A program made the position numbers and the translations under genes. The notes beneath the pieces were generated by a model that searched no databases, was not told the DNA's origin, and worked only from the letters and a program-made list of their open reading frames with translations. DNA of 29,282 nt from positions 18,593-47,874 of the forward strand of contig MU657466.1 in NCBI GenBank assembly GCA_026770575.1, given 5' to 3'. The DNA comes from Pelagophyceae sp. CCMP2097. Lineage: Eukaryota > Sar > Pelagophyceae. Positions 1-12,300 of this stretch are shown piece after piece. Positions within the stretch are counted from its first letter, which is position 1. Every line of letters begins with the position of its first letter.

Positions 1-38
1 GAAGTTTTTGGTCACAGGTTCGAATCTGGTCGGCCGCA
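1..38 (+). tRNA. 3' half of a tRNA or tRNA-like sequence, cut by the window edge
   Basis: Positions 17-27 match the B box / T-loop consensus at 10 of 11 bases, with loop TTCGAAT at 19-25. A T stem (14-18 with 26-30) forms with one mismatch and one wobble pair. Positions 31-37 would be the 3' acceptor strand and A38 the discriminator; the TGGTC before the T stem fits a normal variable loop. The 5' half and anticodon lie outside the window. Two features argue against a functional tRNA gene: five Ts at 5-9 could stop Pol III, and the 3' side is followed by A residues rather than a T-run terminator. It may be the head of a tRNA-derived SINE whose body is the next feature, or a tRNA flanking an insertion. 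Confidence 0.45.
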
Positions 39-220
39 AAAAAAAGGAAAAATAAATAGCTCAATAAGAAATAAAATAATAAAAATAAAGATAAGGAGGA
101 TTTGAAAGTTCAGCGATTAGTTAAATAATTTCAATTATTTACGTGGGCATTGCAATGGGATTTGGCTGTATCCTTCGGGTCCTCCGTGTGCCTCCGGCGC
201 GCTCTTGTAATAATAATAAT
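39..220 (+). repeat. Left copy of an AT-rich dispersed repeat
   Basis: An A-rich tract is followed by AT-rich sequence, then a conserved core (about 100-205), and a TAA simple repeat at 208-220. From the GCTCAATAAG at 59 to about 215 it matches the reverse complement of the right end of the window almost base for base. The differences seen are a few substitutions and indels in the A-rich part and an 8-base indel near 198. The composition contrasts with the GC-rich genes beside it. There is no run of four Ts between 39 and 220, and the TAA tail resembles those of tRNA-derived SINEs. Alternatives are a terminal inverted repeat or an unrelated dispersed repeat. Confidence 0.85.
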
Positions 221-309
221 CTTTCCATAGCTCGGACGTTCGGAACCGCACGGCATTCGAAACTGAGCTCCATCGAGGCGACGGGTCTGGCCCGCACCTC
301 TGAGCGGCC

Positions 310-3300
310 ATGGAGGACGATGGAGGGCTCGTCGAGTCGTTCGAGCTCTACCTCGAGCCGTCAGCGCCGGCGCCGCGATGCTCTGTCGTGATGATGGCTC
401 CAGCGCCGCACTAGGATCGCCCTGATGCTCGGCGTCGAGCCGGCCGACGTCGCCGCCGCGGTCAAGGCCGACGCGGCCCTCGGCGAGAACGGTACGAACG
501 ACGCCTCGAGGCAGGGGGACGTGATGTGGCCGGTCTGGCGCATTCGGGGCGGGTCGGCGCGAGGAGGCGACGCGGCGCGAGCCAACCCAGAGGCCCGAGC
601 GTCGGACAGACGACAGAGGCTGCGAGGCGTCGTGCAGTGCGGCCTTTGGCGCCTCGACGGACGTCTTAGGCGCGCTGGTGTCGCTGCTCCGCAACGCCGA
701 CGCGTCGCTGAGCCTGGAAGTGGGCCGCAGCGGCGAAGTCTCCCTGTCGCGCGACTTTGACGCCGCGCGCGCGCCGGGCGGCTGCGCTTTGCTCGGGAAG
801 AAGGCCGACGCCGAGAGCTGCACGCCGCGGGCCGTCGCCGACGCCTGGCGCGACGGCGGCGCCGATTCGGGCGCCAAGCTCCTGCGCGCGGCGCTGACGC
901 TGTGGGTGCAGCAGGGCGCGTCGGACGCGCGGTACGTGGCCGCGGGCGCCATGCGGCCAATCGTGAACGCTGCCGCGCGCGCCAAGAAGCAGCTTGGGGA
1001 CCACTCGTCGGCCACTGCTGGCGGTGCTGCGGCGGCGAAGAAGGCCGACGACGCGTCGGCCCTCGCCGTGCAGCAGCGGCTGCGAGAGCTCGAGCTCGCG
1101 CTGTCAAGGTGGTCCCGCGAGGCGTCGATGCCCGAGGCGCGCCTTGCCGTGCCCGCCGCCGTCGAGACGGCCATGGTTGGATTCGACGGCGCAGACGGCA
1201 ACGTCGACGCGCTCGTGACGCGTCTCGTCGAGTCTTCGGGCGGCGAGATCGACAGCCTCGCCGACGCCTGTGCCGCCGCCGTCTCGCAGTGGTCCAGAGA
1301 CGCCAACGAGCTCGTGGCCCTGCTCGCCACCGGCGGCGCTGCGCTGAGCGACGCGCACCCGCTCGCCTTCCCCACCCAGCAGCTCGCGCCGGCGGAGCGG
1401 CTGCAGTGCGAGGTGGCGCTGTGGCGCGAGTTCGAGGCCGCTCTGCGCGCCGCCGCCGACGCGCGGCGCAGCCCCGCGGGCCGCGCTATCGCCGGCGTCT
1501 TGAAGCGCGCGAAGCGCTTCGTTGCCGCGGCGCAGCTCGAGGACGGCGTCGCGGCGCCGCTGTCGCGGTCCATTGAGATTGCTGTGGACGCGAATAAAGT
1601 GTTAGCCGACCTGCCCATCAACGCAATCGACTCGGCCCCGGCACTGGCGCCGCAGCTCGCCGACGCGACGCGAAACTTCTTCCTTCACCTCGCCAAGCTC
1701 CGCGCCAGCCGCCACTACGCGCCCCAGCGCGCGGCCAAGCTCGTCGAGGCGGCGTCTGCTGCGCTGGGCGCGTCCGCCGCGCGCCTCCTCGGCGCAGACG
1801 CGGCGCTGCTCCTCGGCGCGCGGTCCGACGACGAGGATTCACGGGACGCGTTTTGCAAATGCATGGACGACGTCGACGCGGTTTTCGCCGTGGCGCGGAG
1901 CGGCGTGCGCAAATTCCGCGAGCTCGCCGCCGAACTCGCCAGACGCGCGTCGTCTCTCGACGACGCGGCGCGCGGCGCGCACGACCTCACTCTCGCGCAC
2001 GAGCTCGTGGAGCAGCGCGTTTCGGACATCAAGGCCTTTCGCAACGATCACGACGAATTTCGAAGGATCCTCGCCCTAGTCCTCCGCAGCGACGCAACGC
2101 TCACCACCGCCGGCGAGGCGGCCAAGGCGGCCGCGTCGCCCGCGACGCCGTCCAAGGCGCCCGCGACGCCGGTCGACGCCTCGACGACTGCGCTGGACGA
2201 GCTCGATTCCGCGTACACGACGTTCTGCTCGGCCGCGCGCGACCACGCCACTTTCGTCGACGTCTCCGCCGACGGCGCCGCGCGTTGGCGTTTAGCGCGC
2301 GGGGACTACGCGCGGCGCGTCGAGCGCGCCGAGGGCCTCGCCGCCGCGCTGCTCTCGGCGCGGCTGGACGCGGCGCCGTCCGCGGACGCCACGTTCGCAG
2401 TCTTCTCGAGCTTCCACCCGCTCCTGTCGCGGCCCGCCGTGCGGCGCGCCGCGCAGCGGCACCAGGCCGCGCTCGTGGAGCACGTCGAAGCGCGCGTCGA
2501 CCTGCTGCGAGATGCGTGCACCAAGCGCTACGACGGCTCACGCTGCGAGGCAATCGCATCGCTCCTTTGCGATGCGCCGCCCCTCGCCGCCAAGATAGTC
2601 TGGGCCCGCCAGATGGAGAGGCGCCTCGAGAAGCAGATGGCCCGACTCTCCGACGTCAGTTTTTTTTGCCTGGACCTGCACCCGCCTGTATCCCACGCCT
2701 CTGCGGCAGGTCCTCGGCGGCGACGTGGAGCGGCACCCCAAGGGCCGGGCGCTGAAGACGGTGACTGACGAGTTGTTGCGGCACCTCGACGCGCGGCCGC
2801 TTTTTGATGACTGGCTCCAGGGCTGGAAACGCCGCGCCCGCGGCGACGTCGAGCGAGACGCCGCGGCGCGCGCGGACCAGCAGCTCCTGCTGCGCGTCGT
2901 CACGCTGGACGATGCGGAGGACGGCCGGCGGCTGGCGCTCGTGGTGAATTTCGACGTGGACCGCGTGGCGCTGTTCAACGAAGTTCGCCAGCTCAAGTGG
3001 CTCGGCTACCGAGTGCCAGAGACCATCTCGCTCGTCGCCGACGAGGCCGCCGATCGCTACCCGGCCGCCGTGGCGCTCCACGCGGCGAACCGCGCCTACG
3101 CCGTGGCCTCGAGGACCTGCGACGGCGAGGCGAGGCTTCTATGCGCGCCATGGCTCCGGGCCCTGCGAGAGCGCATCGGCCGCGCTTTTCCGCGCGCCGC
3201 GGCACAGCAGGCGGGGCGCACGCCGGCCAAGGGCGACGCCGCGATCCTCGCGCCAAAACTCGCCTGGTCCTCGACGTCTGCAGCCATCCGATCCTGGGTC

Positions 3301-6300
3301 GACGGTGCGTGTATAGACCCATTCGGCTCGAACTTGCGAGCGTCGTCATCGCCGCATGCCGGACGCTTGTAGGCTTCGCGGAGGACGTGGCCGCGCTGCA
3401 GGAGAAGCTGGACGTGCTGTCGGCGTCGCGTTTACAAGTCGAGGCGGCTTTGCAGGCCATCGAGGCCTCCGTCGACGTGTCCGCCGCGGACCTTTCGGCG
3501 CTGCACGCGCCGCTGCAGCACGCCGTGGACCGCCTCGCACTCGAGGGCTTTGAGGACCTGCCGTTGTGGGTGGAGCGCTTGGACGACCGTGCGCTCGCAG
3601 CACTCCGAAGGCGCACGGCACGGTGCGTCGACCGCTGGGCCGCCGCTGTCGACGCGGCTGCCATCGACGTGGGCGCATGGCCCTCGGAAGACGCGGCGTC
3701 GCCGCACGTGGGCGCTTTTCGGGTTTTGTGCGCCGTCGTCGTGCAGAACGGCGAGGCGCGCTGCGAGCCCTCGCTAGACGCCGCGCGCGCCGCGTGGCAC
3801 AGGCAGGTCGGCGCGATCTTCGCCGCCGCGCAGCGTGTCAAGCGCCTCCGCGCCTCGCGGTTTGAGGCGCTGCAAGGGCCGAACGGCAAAGCGGTGCAGC
3901 AGGCTTTCAAGGACGCGGCGACGGACGACGCGCGCTGCTACGGGTCGAGCCTGCTGAGCGGCGACGGCGCCGACGTCTTGAAACTGCGGCGCGCGGCGGC
4001 GGCGGCGGCGCTGGTCATCGAGCGGCGCGTCGACGACGCGTCCTTTCGCCTCGCCAAGTGGTCGCAGCACGCCGTGCTCTGGCGGCTCTCGGTGGACGAT
4101 TTCGCCATGGTCCTCGACGACGTGAAGACAACGGAAACGCACAGCTGCGTCGACGTGCTGGAGTTGTTAAGACTTGAAAGATGGTCCTCTTTACTCGACG
4201 ACGCGTTCACGTCCAAACGCGGCAACGACGCCGACTTTGCGGCAGAGGAGGAGCGGCGCCTGACGTGCGAGGCCTCTGAGCTCGTGCTGCAGCCCGCGGG
4301 CGCGCGCAAGGGGAGGCGCGGCGCCGACGCGCCTTCGGACGCTTTGATTCTGGACGCGCGGTCGGCGCACGCGCAGGCGCGGTCGCGCTTCGAGGCGCTC
4401 CTGCGCGACGTTGTGCGCCGCCTCGCGCGCCGCGCGCACCGCGCCGGCCGCGCTGTGCGCGACGCGGCCCGCTTGAAGCGCGCCGAGCTCGAGGCCGTCG
4501 ACGCGCGGCGCTGCGCCTGCCGCGACGCGCTGCGGGCGCTGGCGCTCTGCAATTCGCTCCGTACGACGGAGTACCTCGAGCGCATGGTGTCGCAGCTCGA
4601 GCGCGCGGAGGCGCAGCTTGAACGCCACCACTATCTGGCCGCGGCGCGCGCGGCCGCGGGCGCCGAGTCGACGCCGCGCTTGCTGCAGGCCGACGACGAT
4701 TCGGACCTTATTGAGGAGCCGTGGTTCGAGGTCTCGCTTGTTCGCGGCGCCGTCGACGACTTGGTGCAAATTGCGGCGAAGAAGTCGGATCAGCTGGCGT
4801 CGCGGACGGGCGCTCTGGCAGACGACTTGGAGGCCGAGTCGCGCCTCGGCCGCCGTCGCGCAGCCGCACTCGCGGAGCGCTGGCGCACGGATCGGCCCGA
4901 GAAACTCGTGCCGCAGGACGACGCCGCGAGGAAGAAGGGGCGCGGCATTGGGGGAAAGTGCGGCACCGTCGGCGACGCGCTGGCCTGGCTCGACGCCTTC
5001 GAGGCCGAGGTTTCAAAGGCGCGCGGCGAGACGCAGGAGCTGCAGGACGCGTCGACGGCGTTTGGGAGCGCCGAGGGCGACAAGGCCTCGGTGCTGGACG
5101 AGCTCGACTCGATCAAGGGCGAGCTGGGCAAGCTGCGAGAAGTCTGGCTCACCTTAGAGCCGGTGCGCTTGGTCTGGGCGCAGCTCGACGGGACGCTGTT
5201 CTCGGTCTTTGACGCGGCCGAGGCGCGGAAGAAGTTGCGGGAGGCGCACGATTTGCTGGCAAAGGCGCCTTCTCGAGTCCGACAGTACGCGGCCTACGCC
5301 GAGACGGCAGAGGGCTTGGCGCTGCGCGAGCAGGCGCTGGCCTGGGTCGCCGAGCTCGTGGAGTTGCCGACGGCATACGGCGGCTGGCGCGACGCGCTTG
5401 CGGCGGTGCTCGGGGCGTCGCAGTGGGACCCACGCGTCGACTACGTCGCGCCCTTGCTCCGAGTCGGGCCGCTGACCGCAGACCAGAGGCGCGCCTTCGA
5501 CGAGGCCCTGAGCCGCGCGCGGCAGGACGCGGCCATCGCCGAGTTTCTGGCCGGCGTCGAAGCGTATTGGGCCACGGCGGCTTTGGACGTCTCGGGCGGC
5601 CTCGTGCGCGGCTGGGACGCGCTCTTCGCAAAGGTCGACGAGGACGTCGTCGCGCTCCGCGCGCTGCGCAGCGCCCCGTACTTTGCGACGCAGTTGGCAC
5701 AGTCGGCCGGCGGCGCTTTGCTAGCGCAGCGGCGGTCCGCGCTCGAAGGGCGCCTTGGTGAATTAAGGCGCCGCCTCGAGCTCTGGGCCGAGGCGCAGCG
5801 GAGGTGGCTGCAGCTCGCGCCCGTCTTCACGGCCAGCAAGGGCCGCCGCGGCATCGCGGACCGGCTGCCGGGCGCCGCCGCCAAGTTTGCCGACGCGGAA
5901 TCGATCTTCGCAAAGTGTAGAGCAGAGACGCTCGGCGGCGGCCGCGTCCTCTGCTCCGCGCTTGTGGACGCGCAGCCGCACCTCGGCGACCAGCTTGAAA
6001 AGGTGGCTGCCCTGCTGGGCGACGCGCAACGGGCGCTGGGCGAGTACCTCGACGAGCAGCGTTCGGCGTTTGCGCGGTTTTACTTCGTCGGCGACGACGA
6101 CTTACTTTCCATCCTCGCGTCGCGCGGCGACGTCCAGAACCGCGTCGGGCCGCACCTCGCGAAGATGTTTTCCGCCATTGGCTCCGTCGCCGTCGACGCC
6201 GAGACTGGGGCGGCGAGCGTCGTCTCTATCGACGGCGAGACGCTCGACCTATCGCGGCGGCCCGGCGGCCCGGCGGCGGACGACGAGGATGCAATCGATT

Positions 6301-9300
6301 GGCTCCGGTCGCTCCAACTCGAGACGAGCCGCGCGCTGGCCTCGAGCCTCCGGCGCGCCGTGGCCACGGCGCCCGCGGACGCTGGAGAAGTCGATGAATG
6401 GCTCCACGCGCTGCCGGCCCAGGCGGCCATCGCGGCGCTGCAGATCACGTGGGCGGCGTCCGTCGAGGCATCGATGCGCGCCGGCGACGTCGAGGCCGCG
6501 CGCTCGAGGGTCATTTCCCTGCTCGAGGCTTTGGCGGCGCGCACGGGCCGAAACGACGAGGCCCCTCTGCGGCTGCGGAAGCGGGAGCAGCTCATCGTGG
6601 AGCTGGCGCAGCAGCGCGACGCCACCTCGGCCCTGGTCGAGTCGGGGCCTTTGAGCGAGGGGGGCGTGGACTTTGGGTGGTCGCGGCAGCTGCGTCTCTA
6701 CGACGCCGTGCCGCGCGGCGACGTCAAGGTCGTAGAGGGCGAGGCGTACGCTGCATCTTTGAAGGCCAAGCACGACGGCTACGGCTGCGTGGGTGTAGTC
6801 GGCGGCGCGGCGTTTGTTTACGGGTTCGAATATCACGGTGTCGGCGAACGCCTGGTAAGAACGCCGCTCACGGACCGCTGTTTCGTCACTCTGGCCCACG
6901 CTTTAAGATTGGGCCTCGGCGGCAACCCCGTCGGGCCCGCGGGCACGGGCAAGACGCAGTCGGTCCGGGCGCTCGGGGCGCTGTTGGGGAGGCACGTCGT
7001 CGTATTCAACTGCGACGAGGCTTTCGACCTCACTGCCATGCGGCGTCTATTAAACGGCCTCTGCCGCGCCGGCTCCTGGGGGTGCTTCGACGAGTTTAAT
7101 CGCCTCGAGGAGCGCATGCTCTCGGCCGTCTCGGAGCAGCTCCGCGCCATTCAGCTCGCGCTTTTAAGAAGACTCCCCGCGGTCCACCTCGGCGCATTAG
7201 ACAAGTCGCCGCTGCTGCCGACGGCGGCCGTGTTTGTGACGATGAACCCGGGCTACGCTGGTCGGTCGCCTTTGCCGGAGAATTTGAAGCAACTTTTTCG
7301 AACCGTTGCCATGGTCCGCCCCGACTCAAGAGCAATCGCCAAAACGTCGCTCTACGCCAACGGCTTCCAGGACGCAGAGGCGGACGCCCTCTCTGGGGCA
7401 GTCGTCGCGTTGTTTGAAATGTGCAAAGATCGATTGTCCACCCAGTCGCACTACGAGTGGGGCCTCCGCGCGCTGGGTCCAGTGCTGAAGCGCGCCGGCG
7501 CTCTGCGCGCGGCCGCAGCGGCGCGCGGCGGCAAGGCGGTTTCGACGGCGGCGATGCTCGGCGCGCTGTCGGCGACGGTGACGCCGCGACTGGTCGCCGA
7601 CGACGTGGCGCCGTTTGAAGCGCTCGTCGCGGCTATCTTCCCAAACCGCGGCGACCACGTCGAGGGCGACGCGTTGGTCGACGGCGTCCAGATCCGAGAC
7701 GCTCTCGTCGATTTCGTCGGGGAAAGCGAGCTGGACACGGCGATGGCTTCTGCAGCGTTGCAACTCTGCGGCGCGCAACCGTCATCAAGCTGGCTCGCAA
7801 AGGCGGTGCAGCTGCGGTCCGTCCTCGCGGCGTCGACGGGCGGCGTCGTCGTCGGCAAGACCGGTTGCGGCAAGTCTGCGTTGTGGCGCTGCGTCCTCCA
7901 AGGCTTGGAGAGCTTGGACGGCGTCCGCGCGGAGACGTACGTCATCGACCCAAAAGCTCTTTGTGCCGCAAACTACAAGGAATTGCTCTACGGACGGCTA
8001 GACGCGACGACTCTGGAGTGGTCCGACGGCGTGATGACGGCGGTGCTGCGTGCTATTTCGGCGGATGACCGAGGGGAGATGAAGAAAAGGCATTGGATCG
8101 TTTTTGATGGAGACGTCGACCCGGAGTGGGCCGAGAATTTGAACTCCGTCTTGGACGACAACAAGGTCCTGACGCTGCCCAACGGGGAAAGACTGACGGT
8201 GCACGGGAACACGCGCTTTGTTTTCGAAGTCGACGACTTGAACCGCGCCACGCCGGCGACGGTGAGCCGCTGCGGCGTGTTGCACGTCGACGCCACGGCC
8301 GTGTCGCTGGAGATGCGCTTGGACGGTGCGCTATCCGAATTGAAAATCGAGTGCGGTGAAGCGTTTTCAGACGCTTTGCAAACCTTCTTCCAGCCGAGCG
8401 GCGCGCTCGCGGCGGCGCTGCAATTTTTAGAATTAGCCGACGGCGATGACTTGGTCATGGGCCACGTCTGCGTTTCACAGCCCTTAAAAACTGTGGTGGC
8501 CCTGCTCCGCGCCGCCAAGCGATCCGCAGACGAGGCGCGGCTGGACCGCCACGAGGAGATCGGCGCCTACGCGCGGCGCGCGGGCCTCTGCGCCGCGTTC
8601 TGGGCCTGCGCCGGCAGCGGCTCGGAGGCCTTTCGGAAGCGCGTGGCCACGGCGCTGCACGAGCACGCGTCGCGGACCGGCGACGCCGGCATCCTCGGCG
8701 GCGGGCTGCTGTGCTACGACGTGCGCGCCGTGCCTCGGCGCGGCTACGCCGGCGAGGACGAGGTCTGGGAGGCGTGGGAGGCTGTGGTGCCCGCGGCGCC
8801 GCGCGTCGACTCTCTGTCCGCGGTCATCACCACGGCCGACACGCTGCGCCACGAGGCCGTCGTCGACGCCTTGACGCGCAGCGCCGGCGCGTCCGCAGAG
8901 ATCGCGTCTCCGGAGGCGTCGCTGGCGTCGTGCCCTTCGGCGCTGCGGAGTTGCCCGCCCACGATCCTGTGCGGGCCGCCCGGGTCGGGCAAGACGATGA
9001 CGTGCGAGCATGCTTTGCAGGGCGGGTCGTACACTTTAGCATCGCTGGCCTGCTCGAGCGGCACGACTACGTCAGAGGTGGCGGAGGTGCTGGCGGAGCA
9101 CTGCGAGTTGGATAAAACGTCGCACGAGCCCCGACTCGTCCCAAAAGCGTCTCTGTACGGCTCATCAAGAACAGTAGTCGTCTTCTGCGACGAAATTAAT
9201 CTCGTGGCGCCCGACGCGTACGGCACGCCGCGGGCGCTGGCCTTTGTGCGGCAGCTCGTCGAGCGGCGCGGCTTTTGGGCTTTATCCTTGCAGTCGGCGA

Positions 9301-12300
9301 AAGCGGCCCTCGAGCCGGGCAAGTACGGCCGGTCGACGCGCTGCGCGCCGCGCTGGGTCAAGCTCGAGCGCGTCTCCATTGTGGCGGCGTGCAACCCGCC
9401 CACGGACGCCGGGCGACGGCCTCTGCCGGGGAGGTTGCTCCGGCACCTGTGCGTGCTGCGCGTCGGCACGCCGTCGCGCGCGTCGCTGCGGCGCGTCTAC
9501 GACGCGTACGCGGAGTTGGCGACGCGGCCCGTCTCGGACGTGGTCTCGCAAGACGTGCTCGCGGCGTTGCCGGATGCCATGCTGGACGTCTTCGAGCTCA
9601 ACGCATCCCAATTCAGCCGGCGGCCGGGCATGCCGCAGTGCGTCTACTCGGCGCGCGAGCTGACGCGCTGGTGCCGCGCCATCGAGACGGCTGTCTCGGC
9701 GCAGGGCTTAGCGCAGGGCGACGACGCCGCGTCCGCCGACGCCGCCCTCGTGCGGCTCTGGGCGCACGAGGGCCTCCGCCTCTTCGCGGACCGCCTGCCC
9801 CAGCGCGCCGACGTGGACAAGTGCGGCGAGTGGCTCGGCGACGTGGCGCGGCGCAGATTCGGCCGCCTCGGCCGCGAGCTCGACTGCCTCGACGGCCGCG
9901 GTTCGGCGACGCTCCTGTACTCGCACTGGCTCGCGCGCGCCTACGCGCCGGCCAAGCTCGGAGACGTGCGGTCCTTTGTCAAGTCGCGGCTCCGCGTGTT
10001 CCAAGAGGAAGCGTTGGACGTGCCTGTGGTGATATTCGACGACGTCGTGGATCACGCCTTGAGAATCGACAAGGTCCTCCGAGCAGAGTCGGGCCACCTC
10101 TTAATCGTCGGCGAGAGCGGCGTCGGGAAGAGCGTTTTGACGAAGTTTGTCGCTTGGAATGCCGGCATGGCAGTTGTGGAGATCCAGACGACGCGGACAT
10201 ACACGCTGGCCGACTTTGACGACGAGCTGCGCGCGGCGATGCGGCGCGCCGGCGTCGACGCCGAGAAGCTCTGTCTGATCATCGACGAGGCTGACAGCGT
10301 GTCGTCTGCGTTTCTGGAGCGGATGAATGCTCTCCTCGCCGCGGGCGAAGTCGCCGGCCTCTGGCCCGCAGACGAGCTCGCCAGACTCCTCTCCGCCTGC
10401 CGCGCGAGACGGTCTGCGTCGTCCAACGCATCGGCGAAGGAGGGAGTGGGCGACGACAACGACGCGGCGGTGCTGGAATGGTTCGCGAAGCGCGTGCGAA
10501 AAAACCTCCACGTCGTGCTCACGCTCAACCCGGGCACGAACAAGGCGACGCTAGACGCGCAGGCCACGGCGTCGCCGGCGCTCTTCAACAGATGCGTCGT
10601 CGACTGGTTCGGGAGGTGGTCACCAAAGGCCCTCGCCCAAGTCGCAGACTCGCTCCTCAGCACAGTCGACTTCGGCACAATGGGAGACTCAGACTGGGCA
10701 GAGAGATTTCGCCTCCTCGACTCCAGCGGGAGAGCGGCCTGCTCTAAGGCGCTCGAGGCCGGGTCGGCGCGGACGCAGGACGACGAAGACGATTCCAGCG
10801 ACCGCGAGTGGACTTTGCGCGAGGCCGTCGTGGCGGCGCTCGTCGACGTGCACGCGCAGATGGCCGACTGTTCGAGCGGATTGTTCCCGGCGACGTTTAC
10901 GGCGTCGGCGCGCGACTTTGTCGAGCTGGTAAAGGTGTGGAAGACGCTGGCGACGGCGAAGAAGGAGGCTTTAGAGTCTGCGCAGCGGCGCAAGACGCTG
11001 GGCCTGCGCGAGCTCGCGGCGGCGCGCGCGTCCGTGGCGGGCATGCAGGGCGAGCTGGCGTCGCAGCACGCGCGCCTGTCTGCGCAGGACGGCATCGCGG
11101 CAGAGCAATTAAAGGCCATGGTCGCGGACCAGCAGCAGGCGGAGCAGCGCCAGAGCGAGGCTTCGGCGCTGTCGGACGAGCTCGCGGTGCGGTCCGTGGC
11201 CATTGACGCCCGCAAGGCGTCGGCCGAGGTCGAGCTCGCAAAGGCCGAGCCCGCTCTGTTAGAGGCGCGCAACGCCGTGCGCGGCATCAAGCGGCAGCAG
11301 CTCGACGAGGTGCGGGCCATGCGCAACCCGCCCCTCGTCGTCAAGCGCACTCTGGAGGTGGTGGTCATCCTCCTGGGCCTCTTGGAGCCATCGCGCAACG
11401 CAGTCTTCACCTGGGACGAGGTCCGCAAGGCTTCAAAGTGCAACGACTTTATCTCGCTCGTCGTCAACCTGCCGCCGTCGGACATTTCCGCCGCCGCGGC
11501 GAAGATGGTTCTGGAGAGGTATCTGGAACCGGCGCAGTCGATGCTCGACTCGATGAACAAACTGTTAAAAGACGACGAGGAGCAGATCCGCGCTTTATCG
11601 CACGCCGTCGTGGACAAGGCCTCCAAGGCCTGCGGCCCGCTCTGCCTCTGGGCCAAGTCGCAGTTGCAGTACTCGCAAATCGAGCAGTCGGTCGAGCCTT
11701 TGAGATTGGAGGTCGAAGCTCTAGAGTTGGACGCCTCAAAGACAAAAGACAAGGTCGCCGACCTTCGCGGCGAGCTGGCGCAGCTCGAGCAGAGTGTAGC
11801 GCGCTACAAGGACGACTACGCCGCCGCCGTGCGGTCCGCGGAGCACATCAAGGCCTCGATCTCTCTGGGTGAGGCCAAATCGGAGCGCGCCGCGCGTTTG
11901 CTCGAGTCGCTCGGCGCGGAGCAGGAGCGCTGGGCCGCCGACGCGCAAGAGTTCCCCGCGCGCCTCGGCGCGCTGGCCGCCGCAGGCCTGCGCAGCGCGG
12001 CGCTCGTCGCGTACGGCGGCGCTTTACCCCCAGACGGCCGCGCCGCGCTCGGCTTGGTCTGCGAGGGCGCCATCTCGCGCCTCGTCCTCGACGAGGCCGC
12101 CGAGCCCTCTGGCGTTTCCTCGGCGGCGAGTTATTTGTGCGACGCGCGGCAAATGTCGACTTGGCACGATAAGCACGGTCTGCCCCGCGAGCCGCGCTTC
12201 GTCGAGAACGCGGCCATCTTCGGCGCCGGCGGCCGCTGCTGCCTCTTCGTCGACCCCTCGGGCGCCGCTTTGAGGTGGCTCGAGTCGCACTGGGCGGAAA

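Noticed and set aside
1..38. Functional tRNA gene at the window start
   Set aside because: Only the 3' half is visible, it contains an internal five-T run, and no T-run terminator follows.
131..1621. 496-codon minus-strand open frame opposite the dynein N-terminus
   Set aside because: Antisense shadow of a GC-rich gene; low-complexity Ala/Ser/Arg composition, while the plus strand matches the dynein tail.
10052..11752. 566-codon minus-strand open frame opposite the dynein AAA4/stalk region
   Set aside because: Serine/alanine-rich antisense shadow; the plus strand carries clear AAA4 and stalk motifs.
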